Shown here piece by piece: positions 1-6,589 of a DNA stretch of 45,426 nt. The DNA comes from a virus: the IMG/VR virus record IMGVR_UViG_3300030329_001104, positions 1-45,426 of that record. One strand, written 5' to 3'. Both the position numbers and the translations under genes were made by a program. The notes below the pieces were generated by a model. That model saw only the letters and a program-made list of their open reading frames with translations, had not been told where the DNA came from and ran no database searches. Positions within the stretch are counted from its first letter, which is position 1; the number at the start of each line of letters is the position of its first letter.

Positions 1-299
1 ACAATCTCTTCTTTAATATAAATAGGATCGTGTTCATGTGTATCTAATGTTAAGAGTATATCTGTTAGTTCAGTATTAACATGATCTTCTAAAGACCTTA
101 TATCCTCTCTATTATATAAAGTTACATCATTCACCTTATCTAATTTAGTATTAAGTTCATTTCTATTAGCATTTATTCTTTCATCTAAAAGTATTAATGC
201 AGTCTCTTGCTGATTATTTTGTTGGGATAATAAGTAAGAATTAATTACAATCCCTATTAAAATTACAGCTATTATTACAATGTCTAGTTTGTTTTTCAT
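1..299 (-). CDS. Partial membrane-anchored coiled-coil protein, C-terminus beyond left edge
   Basis: An ATG at 299 opens a frame with no stop to base 1, giving at least 99 residues. Residues 6-24 are a hydrophobic segment (IVIIAVILIGIVI core) followed by a Gln/Asn-rich and then charged, helical-looking stretch. An AGGA motif lies about 7 bases upstream, and the start overlaps the stop of the preceding 49-residue gene by ATGA, so it is translationally coupled. The layout (short N-terminal anchor plus coiled coil) would fit a spanin-like or other small phage membrane protein, but no family is recognised and the C-terminus is missing. Confidence 0.7.
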   Translation of the reverse strand, partial: MKNKLDIVIIAVILIGIVINSYLLSQQNNQQETALILLDERINANRNELNTKLDKVNDVTLYNREDIRSLEDHVNTELTDILLTLDTHEHDPIYIKEEI

Positions 300-445
300 T
301 TTCCTTGTCCTCTATATTTTTTATATGTAGATTTTTTTCTTTTAGGCATAGTGGCAAAGCCTACATTTCCTCTGCCAATATGTGTTTTCTTTCCTCGTGT
401 ACCTGTTATCCTCTTATGTGGTACTTTAATTGTTGCTCTTCTCAT
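296..445 (-). CDS. Very basic 49-residue protein
   Basis: A 49-codon frame starts at ATG 445 and ends in a TGA that overlaps the next start. The product is very rich in Lys and Arg (MRRATIKVPHKRITGTRGKK at the N-terminus), with glycines and almost no acidic residues, as expected for a nucleic-acid-binding or virion-packaged small protein. The Shine-Dalgarno is weak. The frame sits exactly between two coupled genes and fills the gap left by them, which supports it more than its composition does. Function is unknown. Confidence 0.6.
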   Translation of the reverse strand: MRRATIKVPHKRITGTRGKKTHIGRGNVGFATMPKRKKSTYKKYRGQGK

Positions 446-449
446 ATTA

Positions 450-671
450 TCATCTTCTCAGTTTATAAATTCCTTTCTTAGTTTCTTTCTTTGGATGCTC
501 AATATTCATTATCTCTCTATGTATTTTATTTCTAACTTCAATAGTAGAATCAATAACTTTTAAGTCTGTGGCCTTCGGCTTCCAAGTTTTCCAATACTGT
601 TTCTCTTGATCTACCCAATACCACTCTACATTTACACCATTATTATTATATCCAAATATAATTTTACTCAT
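450..671 (-). CDS. Small hypothetical protein, 73 residues
   Basis: The start at ATG 671 is chosen over one 18 bases upstream because GAGAGG lies at normal distance and the shorter version overlaps the upstream stop by only 8 bases. The protein begins MSKIIFGYNNNGVNVEWYW, is aromatic-rich in its first half and ends in a Lys-rich tail (KKETKKGIYKLRR). No family is recognised. It belongs to the run of small coupled genes at the left end typical of phage accessory regions. Confidence 0.65.
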   Translation of the reverse strand: MSKIIFGYNNNGVNVEWYWVDQEKQYWKTWKPKATDLKVIDSTIEVRNKIHREIMNIEHPKKETKKGIYKLRR

Positions 672-840
672 TAAATATTTTCCTCTCATGTTTTAATTGT
701 AAATCATTCTTCTCTCGCCTATCATCATGTACTAGAACAAGGTTCAATGCTGACTCTTGATTGTTACAGATATAATTAACACACTCTTTTGTTGTGCCTT
801 CAAAGACTACCTGCTTAGTATTCTTTATTACTTTAGGCAT
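664..840 (-). CDS. Small hypothetical protein, 58 residues
   Basis: ATG 840 overlaps the stop of the upstream gene as TAATG and has GGAGGG at suitable distance, so it is preferred to the longer frame that opens at 906. The protein (MPKVIKNTKQVVFEGTTKE at the start) looks like a compact soluble domain; no known family. It is translationally coupled on both sides. Confidence 0.65.
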   Translation of the reverse strand: MPKVIKNTKQVVFEGTTKECVNYICNNQESALNLVLVHDDRREKNDLQLKHERKIFNE

Positions 841-1097
841 TAGTTCAATCCCTCCACTAAATCCCAATCTTCTGTAAATATACCTTCTCGTGCTGACCAC
901 TTCCAATCAGTCTCACCTTGATCTCCCTCATGTTGTTCTGAACTTCCATCTTTAAACTCAACATACAAAGTACCATACTTTATGTAGTAGTCTTCAACAT
1001 TTTCCCAATCAATACCTAGTTCTTCTAAATCAAAAGTAATAGGTGCTTCATAGATACACTCTATGTATCTTGGTTTGTGGTTATCAACATTCATCAT
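840..1097 (-). CDS. Acidic hypothetical protein, 85 residues
   Basis: Strong ribosome site GGAGGAGGTG lies just ahead of ATG 1097 (a second ATG follows directly). The protein is markedly acidic with many aromatic residues (DWENVEDYYIKYGTLYVEF in the middle) and three Trp in the C-terminal third. Small acidic, Trp-rich phage proteins often act as inhibitors or DNA mimics, but nothing here proves that. Overlaps its upstream neighbour by 14 bases. Confidence 0.7.
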   Translation of the reverse strand: MMNVDNHKPRYIECIYEAPITFDLEELGIDWENVEDYYIKYGTLYVEFKDGSSEQHEGDQGETDWKWSAREGIFTEDWDLVEGLN

Positions 1098-1323
1098 TCA
1101 CCTCCTCCTCTATAACTCTATACTTTGCTATTGGTGTAGTAGCATTAGTTTCTCTCCACTCTTTATGGTTAGTAAAGGTCGGATAGAAAGCTATATACTG
1201 TCTACCAGACTTGTCATCTGTCCAAAAGTTAACATCAACTGTTATACCTTCTTCTAATTCTAAGTCGCTCCAATTATCCTCTTGCCATTTAAAGTCTATG
1301 TAGTCTTTGATATTACTCATCAT
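1084..1323 (-). CDS. Acidic hypothetical protein, 79 residues
   Basis: Two ATG codons in tandem (1323 and 1320) follow AAAGGAGGAG; the second has the better spacing. The product is acidic and Trp-rich (FKWQEDNWSDLELEEG near residue 12) and resembles in style, though not clearly in sequence, the next gene at 840-1097. No recognised domain. Coupled to both neighbours by overlap. Confidence 0.7.
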   Translation of the reverse strand: MMSNIKDYIDFKWQEDNWSDLELEEGITVDVNFWTDDKSGRQYIAFYPTFTNHKEWRETNATTPIAKYRVIEEEVNDEC

Positions 1324-1513
1324 TCTCCTCCTTTAAATATCTAACATCATAGTTAGCTACAAATCCGTCTTTACCAAATTTATAATAGTGTCTAGTAATT
1401 TCTCTAGTTCTAAAATAAGGAATCGCATTAAGTTTGTTGTAGGCTGATTTAGGATTAGAGGCATCTACTTCTGCCTTCCATCCGTCTTTAGTTATAAATG
1501 CATATTTATCCAT
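1313..1513 (-). CDS. Small hypothetical protein, 66 residues
   Basis: ATG 1513 is preferred to an upstream ATG at 1531 because AAGGAG lies five bases before it. The product begins MDKYAFITKDGWKAEVDA and continues with a helix-forming stretch and several aromatic residues. No family recognised. Overlaps the stop of the upstream coiled-coil gene by 8 bases and the following start by 11. Confidence 0.7.
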   Translation of the reverse strand: MDKYAFITKDGWKAEVDASNPKSAYNKLNAIPYFRTREITRHYYKFGKDGFVANYDVRYLKEENDE

Positions 1514-1754
1514 CACGTTCTCCTTCATCATTCACCCAATCCGATTGCTTTTTATTGCCTAAATTGGAGACAACATCAACGATATGTTGTTGTCCCTGTA
1601 TTATAGCGATTTTAGCTTCGGCTTCACGCAATCGCTTAGCTAATAACTCGTTAGCTTCTAACTGTGCCTGCATAAATTCTGCAGTGCTTTTTTGAAACTC
1701 TACAAGCTTCGACATATTCTCCACAACTTGGAGTAAGTTCTTTTCTACGGTCAT
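1506..1754 (-). CDS. Small coiled-coil protein, 82 residues
   Basis: First gene of the leftmost transcription unit. Nearly the whole product is predicted-helix sequence rich in Ala, Glu, Gln, Lys and Leu (FQKSTAEFMQAQLEANELLA, then AKRLREAEAKIAI), typical of a coiled coil; the last 20 residues are polar. A strong leader GAAAGGAG precedes the ATG. A promoter at 1847-1874 and a leader hairpin at 1786-1821 lie directly upstream. Function unknown; a scaffold or partner-binding role is only a guess. Confidence 0.75.
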   Translation of the reverse strand: MTVEKNLLQVVENMSKLVEFQKSTAEFMQAQLEANELLAKRLREAEAKIAIIQGQQHIVDVVSNLGNKKQSDWVNDEGERDG

Positions 1755-1785
1755 AATATTCTCCTTTCTTTAGTTTGTTAGTTTG

Positions 1786-1821
1786 CCACTAAGCGATAAA
1801 CTATAAAAATTCGCTTAGTGG
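1786..1821 (-). promoter_or_regulatory. Perfect 10-bp inverted repeat in the mRNA leader
   Basis: CCACTAAGCG and its exact complement CGCTTAGTGG flank a 16-base AT-rich loop. On the minus strand it lies between a -10 box and the ribosome site of the gene at 1506-1754, so it should form a hairpin in the leader. There is no U-tract after it in that direction, which argues against a terminator for the leftward transcript. Could be a protein-binding operator or an mRNA stability element. Confidence 0.6.
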
Positions 1822-1846
1822 ACTTAAATTTTTTATAACTATATTA

Positions 1847-1874
1847 ATTATAGCTATAGGTTGGCGAATGTAAA
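1847..1874 (-). promoter_or_regulatory. Sigma-70-type promoter P1
   Basis: On the minus strand TTTACA (1869-1874) and a perfect TATAAT (1847-1852) are separated by 16 bases. The bases upstream (CTCG before TTTAC) match P2 and P3. It drives the gene at 1506-1754. One of seven similar sites in the left half of the window. Confidence 0.7.
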
Positions 1875-1880
1875 CGAGTA

Positions 1881-2081
1881 TCACAGCTCCCTCACTATTG
1901 CTAATTTTTTACTACGACGATAAATAGAGCGACCACATTTAGGATCCAGGAATATGGTAGAATCTCGGTGTTCATTACCTTGATGGTCTTTATGTATTCG
2001 CTGCACGTGCTTAGTTTCTCTCCAGTCCACGTTGCTCGTTTTTAGTGTTTTTCGCAGTAGTTTGGCTTTTTTCGCGTTCAT
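1881..2081 (-). CDS. Basic hypothetical protein, 66 residues
   Basis: Product starts MNAKKAKLLRKTLKTSNVDW and is rich in Lys, Arg and His throughout (IYRRSKKLAIVREL at the C-terminus). It probably binds nucleic acid, by composition only. The stop lies a few bases before the -35 box of P1, so this gene ends the preceding unit. No known family. Confidence 0.65.
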   Translation of the reverse strand: MNAKKAKLLRKTLKTSNVDWRETKHVQRIHKDHQGNEHRDSTIFLDPKCGRSIYRRSKKLAIVREL

Positions 2082-2096
2082 TAGTGAATCTTTTCC

Positions 2097-2285
2097 TTAT
2101 AAATCTAATTTTCTATAGATGCTTATTGCTAGTGTTCTAGCCTTATCCCTATCTAAATCTTTGATGTGATCTTCTCCTTCCTCAGCAAAATACTGACTAT
2201 GGTGAATCAATCCTTCAGGGTCGTCAGCTACTAAGGTCGTAGCATAGGCTATTAGGTATTTTTCTTCTTGAGTTAGTTTTCTCAT
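2097..2285 (-). CDS. Small helical hypothetical protein, 62 residues
   Basis: ATG 2285 overlaps the stop of the upstream YubB-like gene (TAATG), giving translational coupling. The product is mostly helical (LTQEEKYLIAYATTLVADD near the start) and ends LAISIYRKLDL. No recognised domain. Confidence 0.65.
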   Translation of the reverse strand: MRKLTQEEKYLIAYATTLVADDPEGLIHHSQYFAEEGEDHIKDLDRDKARTLAISIYRKLDL

Positions 2286-2713
2286 TATAAATAACCTGCA
2301 AGTTCTAGTCCAGGCTCGTCATAAAATGCGGTAATATCTACCTCTGGATAGAGTTCTCGCAATTTATAAATAATAGGTACTGGTGGTCCCCAAGCTGTCT
2401 CAAAACCATAGGTAATGCTATCCTCGTTTTCGTAACTCTCTATCTGGTCTGAGTAAGAATTCCATTTAGTTCCCCAGTTCTCCAAACGCCAGTCGTACCA
2501 GTTATCATGCCCGTGTTGTTTGCGTAAGCGTTTCGCTTCAAACGAATCAGGGTCTCGAGTGGGAGCGTCAGTTCCCTCTAGCTCTTTAGGCATGGGGATA
2601 ATACTATTAAAATCAAAGCAAGTTTGTTTGCTCTCCAATTTTTCCTTAATTTCTTTTATTTGGTCTGGATCATCTCCGTAGATCTCGACCCTGTTGTAAC
2701 AATGATTTGGCAT
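2285..2713 (-). CDS. DUF1281/YubB ferredoxin-like domain protein
   Basis: The 142-residue product has the features of the family of plasmid and phage proteins with the YubB ferredoxin-like domain: N-terminal MPNHCYNRVEIYG, a central FNSIIPMPKEL segment, then a WYDWRLENWGTKWNS block and FETAWGPP near the C-terminus. The family is common on mobile elements but has no firm biochemical role. It is the first gene after promoter P2, with AGAAAGGAGAA immediately before the ATG. Family assignment is by motif recognition; function stays unknown. Confidence 0.75.
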   Translation of the reverse strand: MPNHCYNRVEIYGDDPDQIKEIKEKLESKQTCFDFNSIIPMPKELEGTDAPTRDPDSFEAKRLRKQHGHDNWYDWRLENWGTKWNSYSDQIESYENEDSITYGFETAWGPPVPIIYKLRELYPEVDITAFYDEPGLELAGYL

Positions 2714-2743
2714 ATTTCTCCTTTCTTTTAGTTATACTTTTTT

Positions 2744-2772
2744 ATTATAGTTACCAAACACGACAAAGTAAA
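2744..2772 (-). promoter_or_regulatory. Sigma-70-type promoter P2
   Basis: Minus-strand TTTACT (2767-2772) continuing into TTG, a 17-base spacer, and perfect TATAAT (2744-2749). The upstream context TATACTCG before TTTAC matches P3 exactly. Leader ends AAAAGAAAGGAGAAAT before the start of the YubB-like gene. Confidence 0.8.
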
Positions 2773-2791
2773 CGAGTATAATAGTAATACA

Positions 2792-2983
2792 TTATGTCGC
2801 TTCGTCTGTTTTCTGTTCAATAAGTTGTTCAACAGCATCCATAACCCCGTTTATAAAATCTGTTTCCAATGAGTAATGGTACGAGCTGTCTGCTGTCACA
2901 TGCGGATATATCGCTTTTGCAAGAGTGGTCACGTTTGTTTTAAGAGTTGTGCCGTCTCTTTTTTCTATATATATTGTTTGCAT
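2792..2983 (-). CDS. Small hypothetical protein, 63 residues
   Basis: ATG 2983 is chosen because GGGAGA lies six bases upstream; an earlier ATG at 2995 would overlap that ribosome site. The product begins MQTIYIEKRDGTTLKTN and has a helical C-terminal half (FINGVMDAVEQLIEQK). It ends just before P2, so it closes its unit. No family recognised. Confidence 0.65.
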   Translation of the reverse strand: MQTIYIEKRDGTTLKTNVTTLAKAIYPHVTADSSYHYSLETDFINGVMDAVEQLIEQKTDEAT

Positions 2984-3011
2984 AGTATCTCCCATTTATT
3001 ATTTGAAATAA

Positions 3012-3051
3012 GTGCATAGAGCAGAAATTACTAAAAAACTCCCCTATGCAC
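3012..3051 (-). promoter_or_regulatory. Inverted repeat in leader, 8-bp stem
   Basis: GTGCATAG at 3012-3019 pairs with CTATGCAC at 3044-3051 across a 24-base loop. It lies in the 78-base space upstream of the gene at 2792-2983. No T-tract follows the stem on the minus strand, so it is not a classical terminator; a regulatory or processing hairpin is possible. Confidence 0.4.
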
Positions 3052-3061
3052 CTATCCATCA

Positions 3062-3418
3062 TTATACCTTAGAAAAGTAGCCTTCATCCACCAATCTTTT
3101 CGCATAGAATCGAAAAATTCTAAGCGGATCTTGACCAGTAGTTAAAGTGCCGTTCTTCACAGCAAGAGCTACTAAATCTTGGGCAGTGAAGCTTTTAGAG
3201 TCTAATTCGCTCTTTTTAGCCTCAGCCGCTGTAAGAATCAGCGCTCTCATCTGTGGAGTAAACCCTTTCGCTTCAGGCACAGTTCCAATGAACTTGTACA
3301 AAGTTCTTGCAGACCCTTTGCCTGTTTTGACAGGTTTAGGTATTGCAGTAACCTTTGCCTTGCTTATAGGTTTGCTCACTTTTTTTCTAGGTGTAGTCGT
3401 TGCAGTTTGTACTTGCAT
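3062..3418 (-). CDS. Basic N-terminal tail plus winged-helix-like small protein
   Basis: 118 residues. The first 38 are low-complexity and very basic (TTTPRKKVSKPISKAKVTAI), then a compact helical domain follows, ending IFRFYAKRLVDEGYFSKV, which reads like the last helix and wing of a small DNA-binding domain. A basic, flexible tail in front of such a domain suggests a DNA-associated protein, but no family is recognised. It follows promoter P3 and the conserved leader AGAAAGGAGAA. Confidence 0.7.
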   Translation of the reverse strand: MQVQTATTTPRKKVSKPISKAKVTAIPKPVKTGKGSARTLYKFIGTVPEAKGFTPQMRALILTAAEAKKSELDSKSFTAQDLVALAVKNGTLTTGQDPLRIFRFYAKRLVDEGYFSKV

Positions 3419-3470
3419 CTCTTTCTCCTTTCTTTGTTAATATTCTGCGTTTTAAAGCAGTCCAATATAC

Positions 3471-3499
3471 ATTATGCCCTTAAAGTTTACCAAAGTAAA
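3471..3499 (-). promoter_or_regulatory. Sigma-70-type promoter P3
   Basis: Minus-strand TTTACT (3494-3499) followed by TTGG, 17-base spacer, CATAAT (3471-3476). Upstream sequence TATACTCG matches P2. The leader can fold CTGC against GCAG with flanking AATAT and ATATT arms. Drives the gene at 3062-3418. Confidence 0.75.
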
Positions 3500-3517
3500 C
3501 GAGTATAAGAGTATAAC

Positions 3518-3730
3518 TTAGTCTTGGTCAACATACGCTAGAGTTGGACCAGCAGTTATCTCATTTGCTTCGTCTATACACGCCCACAAATGTTTGCTAC
3601 CTTCATTTCTAGGTATATCTTCCTCAACATGTTGTATCAACTCTCCGAGTATTTTTGAATGCGCAGAAAGTTGAGTTACATGGTCTTCTAAATTTTTAAT
3701 ATAAACGTCCTTGTCTAATTCCTTGACCAC
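3518..3730 (-). CDS. Small hypothetical protein, 70 residues, GTG start
   Basis: The frame has no ATG near its beginning. GTG at 3730 follows GGAGGAAGGAATA and overlaps the upstream TAG stop as TAGTG, so it is the likely start (a TTG lies further up). The product is acidic and helical (NLEDHVTQLSAHSKILGEL in the first half). No known family. Confidence 0.6.
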   Translation of the reverse strand: MVKELDKDVYIKNLEDHVTQLSAHSKILGELIQHVEEDIPRNEGSKHLWACIDEANEITAGPTLAYVDQD

Positions 3731-4029
3731 TATTCCTTCCTCCAAATACGAACACCTGAAATTTCATTCTCTAGTCTGTAACGCAGAATGAATTTTTGTT
3801 CAGGGGTTTGTTTTTTACCGAAAGTTCTACTAGCTTGAGCTAGTCTGTTTTTCAACCTTTCCCCACTATCTCCTTCCTTCAATATTATAAAGATAGAGTC
3901 GCCTATCTCCATTTTCCCAAAAGGGTATTTAGTGCTAGATCGAGTGTCCTCTGGAAAGGGTACGTTTGAATCAACCATGATACCTGTTTCGACATCATAT
4001 TGTTGTGTTATTAATTTTTCTTCGTTCAT
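3730..4029 (-). CDS. Phage small protein of the YPFG..GDS / GVRIWR type
   Basis: 99 residues. The C-terminal two thirds follow a pattern common in small phage and bacterial proteins of unknown function: KYPFGKMEIGDSIFI, a helical segment with RLAQASRTFGKKQ, then FILRYRLENEISGVRIWR at the end. The pattern suggests one small alpha/beta domain. The start at 4029 overlaps the upstream stop by one base (TAATG). Function unknown. Confidence 0.7.
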   Translation of the reverse strand: MNEEKLITQQYDVETGIMVDSNVPFPEDTRSSTKYPFGKMEIGDSIFIILKEGDSGERLKNRLAQASRTFGKKQTPEQKFILRYRLENEISGVRIWRKE

Positions 4030-4280
4030 TAGTGTAGTTCCTCGTCTTCGTCCTTAAAGGCAACAATATTGTTGTCCTCAAGAAAATGTTTCCAAAACAT
4101 CAGGATAAGAGACTTATCTATAGTCCCTTCTAATTCCTGACAACCTTGATCAATCATCGTGTTTGAGAGTACTCGAGCCAGTTCATGATGACCTGACTCG
4201 AATAATCTCACCCAAATAAGACCACAGAGCTCTGAATCCAGAACATATCCTTTAGGATTATTTTCTGGTGTCTCCGCCAT
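4029..4280 (-). CDS. Small acidic hypothetical protein, 83 residues
   Basis: Coupled to the DUF932 gene by a one-base overlap (TAATG). The product is mainly helical (LCGLIWVRLFESGHHELAR in the first half) with an acidic end (FKDEDEELH). No family recognised. Its position directly behind DUF932 suggests the two are made together. Confidence 0.65.
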   Translation of the reverse strand: MAETPENNPKGYVLDSELCGLIWVRLFESGHHELARVLSNTMIDQGCQELEGTIDKSLILMFWKHFLEDNNIVAFKDEDEELH

Positions 4281-5308
4281 TAGGCTGCCCTCTGTAGAGC
4301 TAGGTCTAAGGCTTTACTCTTACGATTAGCCGCAGCACCGAACCATGCACTATGTAGAGCGTTTCCTTCGGTTTGAGACTCGCGCAAATGATCTTCCACA
4401 TAGGTAACTGCATTTAATGCTCCCCACCAAGTACCTTTAGAAGACTTCAGATTCGCTCCTGGAGAGCGTTCTAAGGCTTCTACTACTAAATTAGGGAAGG
4501 AATTAAACTGCTCTTTTAAAGGCGTTAATTCGCCTATAAGTTTACCTTCAGCTTTGAGTTGTTGATCACGCCTATAGTCAGCGATCATAGTGGGTTGATA
4601 TATTTCCCCAATATAATCAAGAACATCTGCGTGTTTTGCTTTCTTTTTAGAAAGTAGAGTTGCAGCTTCTCTAAACTCGGTCATACGTTCTGCAGATAGA
4701 CCTAGAGCCTCCTCCGCAGCCTGCATAACGTCATCACCGAACACTTTAACATGAGGCATACGGAAAGATGCCGTACCACCGTGTTGTAACGCCATTGTTA
4801 AAGTGTTATTACAAACAACTCTAACAGGTGTTAACTTAATGGTCATAGACCTACCAACAATATGTGGTTGGTTTATTAAAAGATAACCTTTTATTTGGTC
4901 GTCACCTGCCAACTCGAAATCCTCCGAGATTTTAGCTAACCCCCAAATTTCTCCGCCATCCTTTAAACTACCTGCAGTTTCCATAGTCATATGTCCTGCT
5001 TCGGTAAAACGTTTAAAGAATTTAAAGATATCTGAGTTTTGAATAGGTATGTAATCCCTACCGCAGTGGCTCAGTATTCGGTTATCAGAATCACGAACGA
5101 TGTGAAAAGTATTCTCCGCTTGGATAATACCTACATCTTCGCTCCACTCAGGTGCGTCTAAAGTATAACTGGGTCGTTTACTAACAGTCCAGTTTAACTG
5201 TGCCGCCTCCTGCATTTCTAATGGCGTTAGGTTAGGGTCGACTTCGACACCCAATCCGTGCCAAGGTTTTTCCCCCGTCCAAGCCATTGTTTCTACTTGA
5301 TGTGCCAT
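4280..5308 (-). CDS. DUF932 / phage-plasmid-like protein (TIGR03299 type)
   Basis: 342 residues, full length for this family, which is common in phages and plasmids and has no settled function. Recognisable family features are the N-terminal WTGEKPWHGLGVEVD segment, the IPIQNSDIFKFF block near residue 87, the GGEIWGLAKIS strand, and the LTPVRVVCNNTLTMAL motif near residue 160. It is the first gene after promoter P4 and leader hairpin 5335-5352 and has the AGAAAGGAGAAAT ribosome leader, which points to high early expression. Confidence 0.85.
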   Translation of the reverse strand: MAHQVETMAWTGEKPWHGLGVEVDPNLTPLEMQEAAQLNWTVSKRPSYTLDAPEWSEDVGIIQAENTFHIVRDSDNRILSHCGRDYIPIQNSDIFKFFKRFTEAGHMTMETAGSLKDGGEIWGLAKISEDFELAGDDQIKGYLLINQPHIVGRSMTIKLTPVRVVCNNTLTMALQHGGTASFRMPHVKVFGDDVMQAAEEALGLSAERMTEFREAATLLSKKKAKHADVLDYIGEIYQPTMIADYRRDQQLKAEGKLIGELTPLKEQFNSFPNLVVEALERSPGANLKSSKGTWWGALNAVTYVEDHLRESQTEGNALHSAWFGAAANRKSKALDLALQRAA

Positions 5309-5334
5309 ATAATTTCTCCTTTCTAAATATGGTT

Positions 5335-5352
5335 AGTAGCACCATTGCTACT
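5335..5352 (-). promoter_or_regulatory. Hairpin at the predicted 5' end of the DUF932 mRNA
   Basis: AGTAGCA and TGCTACT form a perfect 7-bp stem with a 4-base loop. The -10 box of P4 ends at 5359, so transcription should begin near 5352, putting this hairpin at or very close to the 5' end of the message, where it could slow 5'-end-dependent decay. It could also be a dyad operator. Confidence 0.5.
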
Positions 5353-5358
5353 TTTACC

Positions 5359-5387
5359 ATTATAGTGCCCAAAATTAAGAAAGTAAA
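5359..5387 (-). promoter_or_regulatory. Sigma-70-type promoter P4
   Basis: Minus-strand TTTACT (5382-5387) followed by TTC, 17-base spacer, perfect TATAAT (5359-5364). The -35 box lies inside the last codons of the VRR-NUC gene. Drives the DUF932 gene. Confidence 0.75.
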
Positions 5388-5764
5388 GCAGTAGCAAGAG
5401 CCTCCCAGTCGTAAGGAATGGTCATTGTTAAAAGAGCCTTCGACTTATATCCTTCATCAACAAGGTCTTTAATCCCGCTTAATCCATCTACATGGTAGAG
5501 TTTGATTTCATCATTTTTACGAGCCATTACGAAGACTTGTCCACCGTGTGATGCTCGTTTAGCAAGCCAGGATATTTGCATAGGGCGTAGAGTGAGTTTA
5601 TTTCCCGAGTGGATTTCTTTTAATTCTACCCAAAACTCTTTGCCTTTAGAACAACCATTAACATCAGGAACTCCTGCTCCTGTCATTCCTGTTTCAATTC
5701 TTTGTAAATGTATCTGAGGTAGATTCTTCCTCATCAACAACCATAGATTCTTTTCTTTTGCCAT
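5375..5764 (-). CDS. VRR-NUC / PD-(D/E)XK-type nuclease
   Basis: With the start at ATG 5764 the product is 129 residues. It opens with a helix leading to LQRIETG (residues 20-26), then GAGVPDVNGC with the metal-binding Asp34, then FWVELKE with the Glu47-x-Lys49 pair, and RPMQISWLAKRASHGG with the typical Gln. These are the motifs of small VRR-NUC nucleases, which cut branched or structured DNA and in phages are thought to process replication intermediates. The frame is open further upstream inside the zinc-ribbon gene; the chosen start matches family length and still overlaps that gene by 71 bases. Confidence 0.8.
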   Translation of the reverse strand: MAKEKNLWLLMRKNLPQIHLQRIETGMTGAGVPDVNGCSKGKEFWVELKEIHSGNKLTLRPMQISWLAKRASHGGQVFVMARKNDEIKLYHVDGLSGIKDLVDEGYKSKALLTMTIPYDWEALATALLS

Positions 5765-6203
5765 TAATAAATATTCCTCGCTGATAACGTTTTCCATTAG
5801 CATATCTAGCTTTAGGGAGTTCTGTTGCAATAATCATATTTAACTCTCGAATGTCTTCTACTATACGAGGAGTATCAGGTAGAGTGTCAACTATTGATGC
5901 AACATTATTAGGTAGAGTGGTTATGTTAACTGAGTTCTGGTTTCCAGAGGCGTCATTTATAGGATTATAGAAGTGATTCTTATTATTTTCATAAGTAAAT
6001 AATTTCTTACAATCGGTAGAGCAGAAGTTTTCTTTTCCTATAAATAAATCCCCACAATGAGCACATGTTCTTCCGTGATTATCGTAAGCATAGAGAGGAT
6101 AAAAAACAGCGTTTCTACATTCAACATCGCAATATAATCGTTTTCGACCATATAATTCTTTTTTACAAGATTTACAATACCCTTTTATCTCTTTATAAGA
6201 CAT
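5694..6203 (-). CDS. Double zinc-ribbon protein
   Basis: 169 residues with two cysteine quartets: C10, C13, C25, C29 and C47, C50, C61, C65, each of the CxxC...CxxxC type, spaced as in small treble-clef or ribbon zinc fingers. The second half is Asn/Thr-rich and then basic (ARYANGKRYQRGIFINGKRK), without a catalytic motif. Zinc fingers plus a basic tail suggest a nucleic-acid-binding factor or an HNH-remnant recognition module; no HNH catalytic histidines are seen. Start at 6203 has AGGAG close by and lies right behind P5. Confidence 0.75.
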   Translation of the reverse strand: MSYKEIKGYCKSCKKELYGRKRLYCDVECRNAVFYPLYAYDNHGRTCAHCGDLFIGKENFCSTDCKKLFTYENNKNHFYNPINDASGNQNSVNITTLPNNVASIVDTLPDTPRIVEDIRELNMIIATELPKARYANGKRYQRGIFINGKRKESMVVDEEESTSDTFTKN

Positions 6204-6209
6204 ACTCCT

Positions 6210-6238
6210 ATCCTATAGGCGACCCCTCCTGAAGTAAA
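6210..6238 (-). promoter_or_regulatory. Possible promoter P5
   Basis: Minus-strand TTTACT (6233-6238), 17-base spacer and TAGGAT (6210-6215). The -35 matches the family, the -10 is poor, and the distance to the ATG at 6203 is so short that the message would have almost no leader. It contains the palindrome CCTATAGG. Weakest member of the set together with P6. Confidence 0.45.
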
Positions 6239-6250
6239 GCAGTAAAACAA

Positions 6251-6589
6251 TCACCAATCCCACCCAGTATGTGGTGCCACCTTTTGATTATCCGCTGCTA
6301 ACTTCACATCACGATCAGCTAACCATTCATCGAATGCTCTTTTTGTTTGGTCTGTGTCTTGGTAGAGTGCTTTGAGTTCTGTCCATTTATTACGAGCCAC
6401 GTGAGTGCCATAATAATAGTCGCCCTCGCCAAGCTTACAACGTGTGATTATTTGCCACATGCGTTGTTTAGTAATGTCGTACTCTTTGCCTAATTCTTCG
6501 AGAGTTACTTCTTGTGTTATCCATTTGTCGTACATACTCCTGTATTTAATGGAGTTTTCTTTAGCTTTTTGTTCTGATATACCTTTCAT
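6251..6589 (-). CDS. Helix-turn-helix protein, 112 residues
   Basis: ATG 6589 overlaps the DNA polymerase stop (ATGA) and has AAAGGA six bases upstream; a longer frame reaching 6613 is less likely. Around residues 24-50 the sequence TLEELGKEYDITKQRMWQII reads as a helix-turn-helix of the sigma region 4 or TrfB kind, with the tight turn at YDITKQ. The C-terminal half is polar with several Trp. It could be a phage transcriptional regulator acting on the promoter family seen around it, which is inference only. Confidence 0.7.
   Translation of the reverse strand: MKGISEQKAKENSIKYRSMYDKWITQEVTLEELGKEYDITKQRMWQIITRCKLGEGDYYYGTHVARNKWTELKALYQDTDQTKRAFDEWLADRDVKLAADNQKVAPHTGWDW

Noticed and set aside
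351-563. Plus-strand frame of 70 codons with hydrophobic product
   Set aside because: It lies opposite two coupled minus-strand genes with better starts and has no ribosome site.
1786-1835. Hairpin with following T-run as a rho-independent terminator on the plus strand
   Set aside because: No plus-strand gene precedes it, the T-run starts several bases after the stem, and in the leftward transcript there is no U-tract after the stem.
3061-3066. TATAAT on the minus strand at the stop of the gene 3062-3418 as a further promoter
   Set aside because: There is no acceptable -35 box at 16-18 bases upstream and no extended -10; likely chance in AT-rich DNA.
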